Shown one piece after another: positions 47,501 to 59,745 of a DNA stretch of 64,000 nt. This DNA comes from Alisma plantago-aquatica (taxonomy: Eukaryota > Streptophyta > Magnoliopsida > Alismatales > Alismataceae). Each line of letters starts with the position of its first letter. Position 1 is the first letter of the stretch. Under the pieces are notes generated by a model. It had not been told where the DNA came from, did no database searches, and saw nothing but the letters and a program-made list of their open reading frames with translations. The stretch is from the NCBI GenBank assembly GCA_963693085.1, contig OY856411.1:1350107550-1350171549 (forward strand), written 5' to 3'. The position numbers and the translations under genes were made by a program.

Positions 47501-48245
47501 TGGAAACTCAAGGTTGCAAGAAAAGTGAAAACATTTTCTTGGTTATGTTGGCATGGCACTCTACTTACAAATGAACATATGAAAGTAATACATTTGCCTA
47601 TGGATAGTTTGTGTGTAAGATGTAATCTTGAGGAAAGGATAGGTTGATGAAAATGGAGGGGTGGAAGGTGGGGGGAATCAGTAACCATTTATTTAGGTAT
47701 AAACGTTGGCAGCCATGGAAACCAGGATGTATTAAACTGAATTGGCATGCTTCTATAGATAAAAGTGGAGCTATTGTAGTTTTTTTCGTGAGATATTGCA
47801 ATGGTGGTTGGCTAGGGGTGGGGTAAAAGGTTGAGCATTAATAATTTTACTAAGGTAGAGATGGAAGGAATGGATATGGCACTCAGGTATACAAATGAAA
47901 GAGGTTGGAGTTATGTAGTGGTTGAGACAAATAGTCAAGTAGGGAGTAGGATCATCAAGGATAAATATCAATATAATCCCCACTTTGTGTATTGGACGCT
48001 AAAGATTAGGGAGAAGGTGGGCGATAGTAGGAGTGTGTTTTCTGTGTAGAGAGAAGAATATGGTGGTGGATCACCTTGTTAAGCTTCATATCAAGATGAG
48101 TTACATGGTTTATGGTTATGTTAATGCACCTATAGATATATTAGACTTCTTTAACCAAGAAAAATGGAACGGTAGTAGTACTACCATGTTTACTTCCACA
48201 TATTCTATTAATGAATGTAACTCAACTTTGAATTGGTTTGTGTAA
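44521..48245 (+). pseudogene. LINE ORF2 (endonuclease, reverse transcriptase, RNase H), degenerate
   Basis: ORF2 starts at ATG 44521 with MNLLCWNVMVIGNK, the endonuclease/exonuclease/phosphatase start (usually NLLCWNCRG). Endonuclease remnants run to about 45170. RT is seen at 46110-46400 (KVNLTKEYDQMSWSFI, TLIVWSGKNSRKFKDSRGFR, LSPYTFVLCMDRLSQM); the FADD-type motif region near 46440 reads in another frame as LIVDDLILF. The zinc-binding and RNase H domains end the gene: CIKLNWHASIDKSG, EMEGMDMALRYTNERGW, then INECNSTLNWFV. An A8 tail at 48289-48296 marks the 3' end. No target duplication was found. Many stops and frameshifts. Confidence 0.85.
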
Positions 48246-48296
48246 GGAAGGCAAGATGAAAAAGATAGCCTCCTGATTAAATTCCCACAAAAAAAA

Positions 48297-49999
48297 TATG
48301 TATATTCTCACTATTGTGTTAGTATCAAATGGAATTTCTTATGTCCTTTCATGAAATAATGTAATTCCCCATATTTTGAATCTACTAGATTTTACAATAT
48401 TTTCTACTTCTATCTATACATTGCATTCAATGATGAACCTACCAAGACTTCCATTCTTTATACAAAGTGATACCATGGGACCCCCAAGTCATTGCCTCTT
48501 CATGTTGTCCATGAAAAGCATCTTGGAACTGGCCAAGAAAGAAATTCATGCTCAAAACATCATTGATCTTCATTCATAAACTATTTTTGTATATCTCTTA
48601 GTTTTTCTAATGATCTAATTGTTTTCAATCAAGTTAATTCCCAAAATTTTAGAAACTTAGCCGCCTTGTTTCATTATTTTTATATCTCAAGTTTCAATAT
48701 GAACTACATCAAAAGCTTCATCTTTTCCAGTCATGTTTCCAATAAGAAATATATTATGGATATTCTATATATTGAACAAGTATTACCTAGATATCAATTT
48801 ATAATGGAAAATATACATAAGACATTATTCCCAAATTGATTGATTGATTTAACAATCATTCATATGGATGAAAATCTATAATTTTGTCAATGGATGGTAG
48901 GCTTGCACGCATCTGATCCACCATATCAATAGTGTATTCTATTTTTCTTTCTCCTTTCTTATTCATTATTATATAGTAGAAAAAAATGGAATTTTCAAAA
49001 CATCATGTGGAGGTATTCTAAACATAAATAAAAAGTTGGTTCTCCTTTAGTAGTACAAGGCCATTTTTCTTGGAAAAAAGATTCTAGGGTTTGAGAAAAT
49101 TCAAAAAGAAACTATCAAGCACTCATGATTTTGAGGTCTTCTGACATACATTCCAAGAAAGATACACTATTGATTAAATGGATTCATGAAAAGTATCCCA
49201 AATTATCCTAGTCTCGAATCTATTTTCCCATCCTAATCATCAGATGGTTATTCAATCAACTTCAAAGTTGTAGAATCCATGTCAATTTCATTGAAACTAA
49301 CATGAAAGGAGGAAAAAACTCAGTTGTTGAAAGTTCATTGGCTTCATCATTGATTACATAGGAGAATATTTCATACATAAATTGGGATCTCAATTTTGCA
49401 TTGTTCTCATCTAGTGATCACAAATGATTAGTGTATGGTTAGGAATCACATACTGAATGAATTCCTCACCAATTTGTTCAATTCTCTCCCTCATAAGTTA
49501 CTAAATTATATTATTAATTTTTCTATAAACACATTGTAACAAATTTTCAATATTATTTGGATCAAAGGTACTAAAGATTGTTTTTCTTCTAGATTTTTAC
49601 TACAAAAATCCAAAAAGATACAAAACCAACTTATGGGAATTTCTCACAATGAAATTTTTGCATCAGATTATGCGATAAGAAGAGGCATTCAATTTTGTTG
49701 TATATGTTTTCTCTAAAGAAATTATAAAGAGACTTCACATGTTGATGATGCATGCTTCTTTGGTATTTACAATTTGGACTTGTCTAAAAGTGATAGACCA
49801 AACTTGATGTTACATGCTCATTCAATATCCTAACAAAAATTCGAGGAAAAGAGCAAAAATTGTATCCCTATCAGTTTAATATAATGTATGATGGTAGAGA
49901 AATCAAAGAGTTCATGAAGTTATAATATGGGCTTTGAATTCTGTATTTCCTATATTTTGTAATTTGTTTCCTTCTAATATTTCTTTTCATTTACTTTTC
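48297..49999. other. AT-rich DNA, no gene recognised
   Basis: Between the old LINE and the young one. Only short frames; the longest plus frame (48376-48579) has no domain I recognise. It continues at 55626 after the young LINE, whose 18-bp target site lies at 50000-50017. Confidence 0.5.
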
Positions 50000-50152
50000 T
50001 TTTACTAAGTTATCAATTTTTTTTAGTTAAGCCAGGGGTCGCTTTTATTCATCCCACACCCCTCTTGTGGGCACAATCATCCAAAAATTACAGCTCCTGC
50101 TTATAACAGTGCAGGTAAAAATAATAAAAAAAACCAGATACATCATAACAAC

Positions 50153-53100
50153 CTAACCAACAACACACTTCAATATAATGTAAGGTACTCTACGTTTCTC
50201 TAACACTGCCATACCTCTAATTCTACGTGGCATATTCAGTGCATCTGAAGCAATGAATGGCTCATTCAACCTGCTGCCCCATTTTCCTAGTTCACGAGGT
50301 ATCGGGTTGATGACCTTGTGAACCAAGGACCCATATATCAAAGCAGAATCAAGCTCCTCTCGCAGCTCCCTAACGAACGGTTTCGTCTTCCATGGTTCCT
50401 TCCCGTTGTTCCATAAGATGTCATACACGTACGCCTCATCAATCTCAATACATGAAATGACCAGTGCATGGTCTCTCGCTATCTTCAACCCGATAGCACA
50501 CGCTTGCATATAAGCATGTAATCCGTACTCATGAGCCAAGCTCTGAATACAAGGCAGATATTAGCCCTGTGATTTCTTATAACTCCCGCCGCCCACCTGT
50601 GAGAAACTCCTTGATTATCTCTATCTCTCCCAATCATGAGGTTGAGCTTAAGATTATGCAAGTCAGGAGTCTGCCATCTCACCAACTCGACCTGTCTCAT
50701 CAAGACTCACGGTTCAGTCAGGCACGCCTCCCTCATCCGGGTATAAATGATGTTATATGTATCTAACACAAAAGATCTCCTCTTCAGTTGTATGTTTAGC
50801 GCCGCAATAACCCAACTCCACTCATGAGATAATGGTCTATGTTTCTCCTCGAATCTAATTTGGCATCTTAACCTCCATATGCTATAAGGGATCAGAATCA
50901 CCAAGTTTCTAGCTAGCCACTCTTTTAGTTTCTTCCCCTTCCCCAACACACATGTATCTATTATAGATCTTACATCAGTAGGTGGATGCATGTCTGTCAG
51001 CTCGGCAAATTTACCCCAAAAGAAACCCGCCATTTGCCCATGGAAAATCAGGTGTCCAATGCTCTCCTCGTGCGGCTCCTCACAGCAGTTGCATCGAGAT
51101 ACATAGGGAATGCAGCATCTAGCTTTAATATTATCATCAGTTGACATGGCCCCTCTAACAGACTTCCAGATGAACGTCGCTGCCTTAGGGAAGCTACTCC
51201 TCCAAATCCACTCCAGTCCGAGCGGACCCTCCCTTCCGTCTACCATCAATAATTTTTTGAACGATCTCATAGAGAACACACCTCTCAGCCCCATACTCCA
51301 TATCATTTTATTTTCCACATCAGCGATCCATGCGTTAGATTCACGGATAATATCTAACCCATCATCGTCAACTATCATCCTCAGTAACTCCCAATCCCAT
51401 CCCTGGCCTTCAATCCAGAAGTCTTTAACAAGAAAAGGATGTCTTCTATCACTAGCAAATCTAGCATGATGCGTCAACCGCTGCTCACACCACCTCGAGT
51501 CCCAGAAAGAAATTTCACCTCTCCCTACCACCCATCTGCACATAGGGAACACCCTTGGCATCATATCCCATATACGTTTCCAGTACGGAGAAGGAGAAAG
51601 TCCCAGCTTCAAGGAATCGGGATAGACATTATCACGACCTGCTACCACATTGGCATACTTCCTCCTGCAGAAACTGGCCCATATTGAATTTGACGTCAAC
51701 ACCTCCCAACAAGCCTTCCCAACGAAAGCATCATTTATCAGACGGAGCGATGGAATCCCAAGCCCACCTTGAGATAGAGGTCTTGCAACTCTGTGCCAAC
51801 CGAGCCATGCTTTCCTATGTTGTTCATCTCTACCCGCCCACAAGAAATGAGAAAGCTTCCTCTCAATGCGGTCTGCAATCCCCACCGGAACGCCAATCGC
51901 AGCCGCCGTATATACAGGAATGGATGATAGCACGTGAGCGATTAGTAGTCTTCTTCCCGCGAAGGATAGGAGTTTGGATCTCCAAGCTGTGAATTTATTT
52001 ACAATCTTCTTCATCAAGAACTCGAAGTCGCTGAGTCTCATTCTTTCTTTTGTTATAGGGATACCCAAGTAGGTGATAGAATCCTTTGTTGCCCCCATAT
52101 CCATACAAATAGCCACTCTATTTATCATCTCCAAATCTTTCCCACCTACTACACATAGATTTATCTTTATTGATTCATTGCCCCGTAGCCCTTTCATACG
52201 CCTCAAAAATATTCTTAATTTTCTCCATCGATCTCTGATCAGCATTGAAAAATAAAGCAATGTCATCCTCATATAATAGAATGCTTGGCGGAATCGCCTC
52301 CTCCCTTATCTTGAATCTCGAGATGTGACCCTCCTCTTCTATCTTCAGCAATTTTCTACATAGAATCTCCTCGAAAAGAATGAACAAGAAAGGGGATAGC
52401 GCACAACCTTGCTTAAGGCCTCTACTCATCGGAAAAAAACCTGCAGTCTCATGCCCAATCGTGACGGTAGCCCATGTATTAGAAAAGAAGCTTAAGCACA
52501 ACTTCACCATATCCATACTAAACCCAAATTGCTGCATCACTCTCCACAGAACATTCCAGTCAGTCCTATCATAAGCTTTCGACATATCATACTTTAAAAT
52601 CACATTGGGTGTCCCTTGGCCTCTATTGATGTCATGCATCAGCTCCTTCGCAAGCCTGACATGATGAGTGATGTCGGATCCTTTAACAAAAGCACCTTGT
52701 ACCTTGGAAATCAATCTCGGCATCATATCACTGAGAATACGAGCAAGAATACGGAGGGCAACATTTTCAATAGATATTGGCCTGAAGTCCTCTGGAAGTC
52801 TCTTTGGGCAATCCACCTTTAGAATAAGCAGAATTCGGCAGCAGAAAAGGCCCCTAAAGCAAGGCTGTCCTTGAAAGAAAACCTCTGTCATCTTCATAAA
52901 ATCCGCGCCAATGATGGACCACGCAGCCTGGAAGAACAACCCCATGAACCCATCCGGACCTAGAGCTGCTGAGGAGTCCATCTTTAGTAAGGTCTTCACA
53001 ACCTCCTCTTCACGGGGGACAGCGAGAAGGGAAAAATTTTCATCCATAGATACCAATTCCGGGATATTTTGCAAGAAATCCTCCAAATCAGGTTCATTTG

Positions 53101-54340
53101 TTTCCACCACCTCATTGAAGAAATATTTATAAAGGTCCGCCGCCACCTCCGCCATCATCTTTGGATCTGATATACACGTGCCATCCTGCAAGACCACACT
53201 GTTAATCCTCCTGTGCTTCCTTCTAGCTTTGACGGTAGCATGATAAAATTTCGTATTACGGTCCCCGTCTTGAAGCCAGCTTATTCTCGCTTTCTCTTTC
53301 CACATCGCCTCTTCTTCATCCAACAATTGTTGCAGTTCATTTTCCGCCGACCTCAGGTTTGCTTCATTTGCCATAGTTGGGTTCCCATCGAACACAACCT
53401 GTGTAGTAAATACCACATCCTCCAGATCTATGATGCGCTGTTTGATTTCTCCATAGGACTCTTTGCTCCATCTACGCAAGGCTGATCTAACTCTTTTAAG
53501 CTTGTGACAAAAAACAAAAGATGGGTGCCCAGTCACATGTTCACTCCATGCCTGTTCAATCACCTTTAAGCAATCTTCATGCTCAAGCCACACCTTCATG
53601 AAAACAAAATGTGCCGCCTTTCGCTCTAATGCTTGATCGCCTGGAATTGTCACTATTGGACTATGATCAGAAACTCTATCTCTGGTTAAGTGTATCGATC
53701 TGGTTGCTGGCCTTGCCACCATCCACGCCTCATTAACTAACCCTCTATCTATTCTCTGCCACATAGTAGGTGTAAGAATCTGCTTGTTCACCCAAGTGAA
53801 TTGACTACCTTCAAATGGAATTTCATCCAAAGCAACATCCGCAATCAAGGTATTGAAATCCAGCATGTCCAGATATCCTGGAGTGTTTCCGCCTCGTCTC
53901 TCCCTCATGTTACGTACCACATTGAAGTCACCTGCAATCATCCATGGTTCATCTCCTATATGTTCCGCCATAGTCATTATCTCTTTCCACAGGGACCTCC
54001 TCTCAAGGTTATCACAACTGGCATATATAGCTGTAACAAAGAACTTCGCCCCATCGCTGGCCTCCAAACTCACCGTGATGTGTTGCCTATGACTCTTGAA
54101 AACAGAAGGATTTGTATCTTTGTCTGTGTAGAACCAAATCTTCCCTTCCTCCTCTTGATTATCCACCGTCCAATCAAGTCTCACAATGTCCATGAGTTCC
54201 GCGGCCTGCTCAGTATGGAGAAACGGCTCAAACAAACAAACCACACCTAGTTTATATCTACCACAAATTCTGCTTAGAACTCTCCTCGTAGAATTATTAG
54301 ATGCCCCTCTGATGTTCCAAAAAATAGAAGTAAAGTCCAT
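50153..54340 (-). pseudogene. LINE ORF2: endonuclease, reverse transcriptase, zinc-binding and RNase H domains
   Basis: Starts MDFTSIFWNIRGASNNSTRR. The endonuclease motifs are present: Asn in FWNIRG, Glu in CLFEPFL, IAGDFNVV and SDHSPIV. RT follows: EDFRPISIENVALRILARI, VILKYDMSKAYDRTDWNVLW (first Asp), RGLKQGCALSPFLFILFEEI and LLYEDDIALFF (active site Y-E-D-D, family consensus FADD/YADD). A frameshift near 52180 separates this from the next open part (ATKDSITYLGIPITKERM, SFAGRRLLIAHVLSSIPVY), which ends with the zf-RVT domain (SFPKAATFIWKSVRGAMSTD, CNCCEEPHEESIGHL). A stop at about 50706 and a frameshift near 50540 break the RNase H domain (VELVRWQTPDLHNLKLN), whose first Asp position (VDGS) is replaced. 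Few lesions, so a recently active family. Confidence 0.92.
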
Positions 54341-54381
54341 ATTAACTTTGTGTCGCCGACATCACCAGAGACGAAAAATGA

Positions 54382-55607
54382 TCAGGGGCTATACCCCCCT
54401 TCCAATTCCGACCAGTAACCATCAAAAAATTCACCGTCATAGTCTGAGTGTCTCCTCCTGGAATGATAACGTCTATGGTACCAGCTATCATCACCATCTC
54501 TTCTATGTCTGCTATGACTCCTTCCAGATGACCTCCTATGATCAGCATAGTTACTCTCAAGGAAAATGAAATCCTCCAGTCGCCTATTCGACAAAAATCT
54601 ATTGTTTCCCTCTCTATCCACGACCACTCGTCTTGGCGATCTATGGTGTTGTCTGACCGGGGACAGGCTCCTCGCCTGGGGGATCTCTCTCAAATCCGAG
54701 GCTCTGTCTGACACAACCACCATGGCATTAGATACAATCATCTTCTCCTGCACAGTTAAGGCCTCCCTAGGTATCCCTGACTCTCTCCCATACTCAGTAA
54801 GCTTCGTGCTATTTGACCCCACCGGCCCTCTTGCCACCATGAAGAACTGCACAGACGTCCGACGCTGCCCGTAAGTAAGAGATACAAATTGAGGGACATC
54901 TTCACTGAATGCCTCTACCAGGATAATTAGGCCAGATAAGTCATCTTTTTCCTTCTGCCAGTCTGAAATGAACCTCAATTTTCTGAAAGGTGATATAATC
55001 TTCTCCATTGTGTCATCATCTCTGCAGGTAATAGGGATGTCTGCTACCCAAAACTAGAAAGCCTCCTTCCGTTGGTGCTGTTCTCCATTGCTCATGTGTT
55101 GCAATTCAATTTTTTTCCCGCGCATATTCGGTACTCCCTTCTCCTTTACTTCCTTCGCCTCCTTATCACATGAGAAGAAAGCAACAGCCTTACGTTCTGC
55201 AAATCTGTATAGGTCTGCAGCATGGGGCCAGCACTATCACAAGAAAGGGCAAAGCTCCTTCCATGGAACACCATAGGGCCAAGATATCTCCACCGCCCTC
55301 TCTAACTCCGTCATCTTCGCTCTGCGCATCTCATCGTCAGGCCCGACATCAACGGCGATGCACTCAGGGATGTGTTGCGGACTGCCCTTGGCCGGGATGC
55401 CCGACGGCAATGGTGGAAATGTCGTCCTTGAGTGTACGTCCGGTGGCCTCGGTCTCAGCGTATACTGCGTGCATCTAGCAGCCACATGACCCGGTCTTCG
55501 ACACTTATAGCAAACCTTACTTCCTCTACACTGTGCCTGCCAATGGCCTCTCCCCATACATCTGAAGCATGTGTCGTGGGGGATCCCGTATAGCGGTGTC
55601 TTCCTTT
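54382..55607 (-). pseudogene. LINE ORF1, 5'-truncated, with two CCHC zinc knuckles
   Basis: Beginning at the truncation point, KTPLYGIPHDTCFRC leads into CFRCMGRGHWQAQC and CYKCRRPGHVAARC, two CCHC knuckles of plant LINE ORF1. One or more frame breaks follow near 55240-55010 (PWKELCPFL, stop; then KKIELQHMSNGEQHQRKEAF). The open part from 55008 (MEKIISPFRKLRFISDWQKE) is followed by an arginine/serine-rich C-terminal tail with RRSSGRSHSRHRRDGDDSW. It ends 40 bp before the ORF2 ATG. The missing N-terminus would have carried DUF4283. Its normal role is to bind LINE RNA and assist integration. Confidence 0.85.
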
Positions 55608-55625
55608 TTTTACTAAGTTATCAAT

Positions 55626-57329
55626 CACTTCCAATTAATAAGAAATATCAATACAGTCACTATGGAACTTTATAAACATGATATAGTGCCTTTGTATAGT
55701 TCAACTAATAATTTCAAAAAATTGGAATGCATAGAAGAAAAAGAGAGATAATATATATCTAGGTACCTTATTATGACAATTTGAAATACATAGATATGAG
55801 AGATTGGTTCCTAAGTTGTCCTCTTTTGCAATAAACTTTCCCTAGCCTAGAGCTCTAAGTGGTGAAAATTGTATCGGTTGAGGGGATAGAAATTCAACAT
55901 TAAAGATCAACAAGGAAAATCACCCTATGGAGAATTGAGTATGTCCCTCACTAAAGATTTATATCCCTTGCTAATAAAAGGACTCAATGAAGTGATATCG
56001 TCGCTATTCAAAATGGGTCATCCCCACCTAAAATTTGTTTGATAACTTAAGTAGATGTTAACACCTAAAGAATCCTCATCAACGGCAGACCATCTAGTCT
56101 GATAGAAAAGGAAAAATCATGGGGGTAATATCATTACTGAAGGATGTAATGTAACCATTATGTAATCCTAGTGATGTTAGCACAGAAACTTCTTAGGCAT
56201 GATGACTTTCTCTCCCTAGAGGATGGGACAGAAAAGTTTCTTTCTAGACAGAAGATATTTATGATTTTGGATGTAGAAAGGTTTCTATAGGGAGAGGAGG
56301 GACATTATCCTTGGCTTAGGTTGGAGAGTAGAATCTGTTTTATGCTTTTGGTGGTCTTGAGGAGGGTTCTATAATACTACATGCAGACATAAATGTTAAA
56401 ACAATGTTTATGTATTGTCATCATAAATGATTCATGTCGAGTTGTAGGTTACATGTACCCCGAAAGAGGGTGAAGGTTCAAAGTGAGAGTTTTTAGTTGT
56501 AATGGAGAGGATAAGATAAATAGCCACATAGTAACCTGCATAATATTTTCAAAGTTAGCATGCTTAACTTCTTGACACCCACAACATTGTCACTTATTTT
56601 TATTAGATGTGTTTTCTAGTTTTCTTAGAAGTTTATGTAAGAAAGTATAGTGTCAGTTCACCCAAACATTTTCACAATCCATATAAAGGTTTTTCAGTGA
56701 TGCTTCCCATAAGTGGCTTTTTAGTTGGGCCTATTTCCAGTTCTCATGGGTTTAGTTGTTTCTTAGTTCATTGTCCTTGTGTTTTTTGATCAACTTATGC
56801 TTCATCCCATTATGTGTACCCTTTAGTCCTACCCAAACCATGATCTCATCCTTTTTGGGAGCCATGTTGACATAACTTGTTTTCAAATAGAAGCATGGTG
56901 TAACACCTATTCTCGCAATGAGTTGCATTGTTCCAACCCACATTGTTACCCTTTAGTCCTACCCAAACCATGATCTCATCCTTTTTGGGAGCCATGTTGA
57001 CATAACTTGTTTTCAAATAGAAGCATGGTGTAACACCTATTCTCGCAATGAGTTGCATTGTTCCAACCCACATTGTTACATTTCTCTCCATTAAGACAAC
57101 AATTATCTCCCACTTCCATATGCATGCCTTTGTTCAATCTTTCTATCATTGTTCTTCACTTACACCATTTGTATTCCATTAATCCAAATAGTGTGTATAT
57201 TCTTGTTTTATCCCTAAATTGGTTGTGTTCTAGTTTCAAGTTTTGACTGAGAGGGAGATAAAGAGAGCAAGAAAAAAAATTAGAAGAATATAAATATGAA
57301 TACATATGATAAGTAATAATGAAAATGTG
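55626..57329. other. AT-rich DNA with a recent tandem duplication, no gene
   Basis: Continuation of the stretch split by the young LINE. No reading frame with a known domain. It contains the perfect 130-bp tandem repeat at 56818-57077. Confidence 0.5.
56818..57077. repeat. Perfect two-copy tandem duplication, 130-bp unit
   Basis: Copies 56818-56947 and 56948-57077 are identical by eye. Each starts ACCCTTTAGTCCTACCC and ends CAACCCACATTGTT. Identity in AT-rich non-coding DNA implies a very recent duplication or an assembly artefact. Confidence 0.95.
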
Positions 57330-59745
57330 GTGCTAAAACCATGGCTATAAAGGTTGATCTTACCAAGGCCTTTGATTATATGTCCTGGTAGTTCATTGCC
57401 AACACTCTCAATCACACTGGCTTACCTGACAACATAAGTGGCTACATTATGATGTTTGTGACAGGTACAAGAACATCTATTGCATGGAATGGTAAACTCT
57501 CACAACCCTTCAAGGCAAGCAGGGGTCTTAGACAATGGAATCCACTATCACCATATCTCTTTGTGGTGTGCATTGAGAGACTTAGACAAATGATTCAGCA
57601 ATGTGTTGATACTAAGAACTAGAAACCAGTTAAGCTTACTTCTCAAGGGCCTTCTATTTCACATGTTTGTTTTGTTGATGACCTTACCCTTTTTATCATG
57701 CCAGTATTGGTCAAATGACGATAATTGTGAATTGCTTCTACAAGTTTGTGGCCACCTCTGGCCAGTCCATTTCTACTGCTAAAATAAGGATATTCTTCTC
57801 CAAAGGAATACCTACTACTATCAGAAAAATAATAGGTAGGATGAGTGGTTTACAGGTCACCAATGACCTCAAGAGATATATGGGAGTTCAAATTCTTCAT
57901 CCCAAGATCAACAAGAACACTTATTCTGATATCATCGACAAAATTAATTCTAAGGTGAATGCATGGTTAGCTCGTAATCTTGCCATCACTACTAGAGTGT
58001 GCATGGTAAAATATACACTCATGGCCATACCTACTTATCTGATGGAAATAGCCACCCTTCCCCTAAAGTTGTGTGATAGAATTGACAACACCATACGTAG
58101 GTTTATTTGGGGGGGGTAATCACAAGGCTCATCTTGTGGAACTGGTTGCCTGGAACAAAATCACTAGCACAAAATGCAACGATGGTCTTGGTGTCAAATC
58201 AATACAGGAATGGAACAAGGCTCTCTTACTAAAGAATTCATGGGAAGTTATCATTGAGAGACATTCCATTTGCATCAAGCCCTCAAGAGAATATTTGATT
58301 CCTTTGTTGGCCCCAAACTATCCCCTATCTCAAGAGCCAGAAAAGATATCTTTATGGACAAAGACTTCATTACAACAAACTCCTTAAATATCATTGTTAG
58401 TGGCACCACTACTAGTGTATGGTATGATGGTTGGTGGAATGAGAATCATCTACTCAAAGACCATGTGGTTAATCCCACATCTGCTGATCTCCAAGACCTT
58501 CAAGTATGCAACCTAATAAATCCCAATGGGATTTTGCATTCCTCTCTGAATGGGTGCCAAAATCCATTGCAAAGAAAATCCAAGAGCTAGGCATTCCCCC
58601 ACCTCGAACACACAAGGACCTTCACATATGGAAGCATACCACATATGGTAACTTCACCACTAAGTCAATGTACCATGTTCTCAGGGATGACATTAATATT
58701 CATGTCGATGGAGAGTGGGATGAGATATGGGATGCAAACATCACTAGCAGAGGCAAGTTCTTCATGTGGCTTGTTGGCCACGTAGCTATCCTCACAAATG
58801 CTAGGAGGAAGCACAAACATCTGATCGAGGATAGTATTTGTAGTGGATGCAATCAACATGAGGAGTCAGTGTTCCATGCGTTGAGGGACTTTTATTATGC
58901 CAAGATGATTTGGAGAGGTATTATTCATCAAAGGGAATGGACCACTTTCACTGTCCATGTGGATCCCAAGAGTTGGATATGGGCACATACTAAGGGGAAT
59001 TCATGAATAGTGGTCACTTTCATAACAACCATTAGGCACATCTGGCATAGCAAAAACATGCACATTTTTTAAAAATGTCATACGACCTCCCACACTCAAT
59101 TTGCAAGCATGGAATGATGGAGGTAACAACTTCAAAATTGCAGGAACTTGCACCTAGACCCCCGACATCTAGGGAAGCTCACACTAAATACTGATGCCAC
59201 AATATATAAGACCAGAATCACATTTTCTATGCTTGTCAGAGATTGCAACAGACAGTGGGTGGAGGGCATCAACAAAAGATTCAAGACTACGAATGTTACT
59301 GAGGCTGAACTTATTCCTATTTATACTGCCTTCAGCCATGCTAAGGAGAAAGGGTTGATAGATTTCATCATTAAATTGGATTGCCAAATTATGACTTACT
59401 TGGTTAGTCAAAACTGCATGACCTACCCAAGAATGGCCAACTGGATGATTGTGATTCAGGATTTGCTAAGAGAAATACATGGACAGATCCTTGACATATG
59501 TCCCGAGAAGAACGAAGTTGTTACATGGCCTAGCTAAGCATCACCTCAAAAAAACCCAAAGGACCACTCTTTATACTGGTCCGCCCACTAAGATCTTTGA
59601 TCTCTATAATATGGAGCGTTGTATTGGTAGGAGTCCTTCCATGTTTACCCATGTGTGCTCAATTAGTGATTGTAACTCTGTTTTGAATTTACTTGCACAA
59701 AGAACGCGAGATGAATAAAAACTTCTTGAATTTCTCCTGAAAAAA
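57330..59745 (+). pseudogene. 5'-truncated LINE ORF2 (reverse transcriptase to RNase H)
   Basis: Begins in the RT domain with AIKVDLTKAFDYMSW, followed by LRQWNPLSPYLFVVCIERL and HVCFVDDLTLFI (active site F-V-D-D). After a frameshift near 57715 come RYMGVQILHPKINKNTYSDI, VNAWLARNLAITTRVCMVKY and IRRFIWGG; another frameshift falls in a G7 run near 58110. The zf-RVT domain is seen as SRGKFFMWLVGHVAILTNAR and CSGCNQHEESVFHAL. RNase H closes the gene: TLNTDATIYKTRITFSMLVR, TEAELIPIYTAFSHA, and a tail ending SDCNSVLNLLAQRTRDE. The same tail pattern (INECNSTLNWFV) ends the LINE at 44.5-48.2 kb, so the two belong to one family. No convincing target duplication or A tail. Confidence 0.85.

Larger units (their letters stand above)
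50018..55607 (-). mobile_element. Young 5'-truncated L1-type LINE
   Basis: An 18-bp duplication TTTTACTAAGTTATCAAT is perfect on both sides (50000-50017 and 55608-55625). The 3' end is at the left with a short A tail (T7 on the plus strand at 50018-50024). The 5' end starts inside ORF1, just before the zinc knuckles, so reverse transcription stopped early. GC content is higher than the neighbouring DNA and ORFs are long, in line with recent target-primed insertion. Confidence 0.93.

Noticed and set aside
51110..52255. Several plus-strand frames across the young LINE
   Set aside because: They are antisense to the well-supported minus-strand LINE ORF2.
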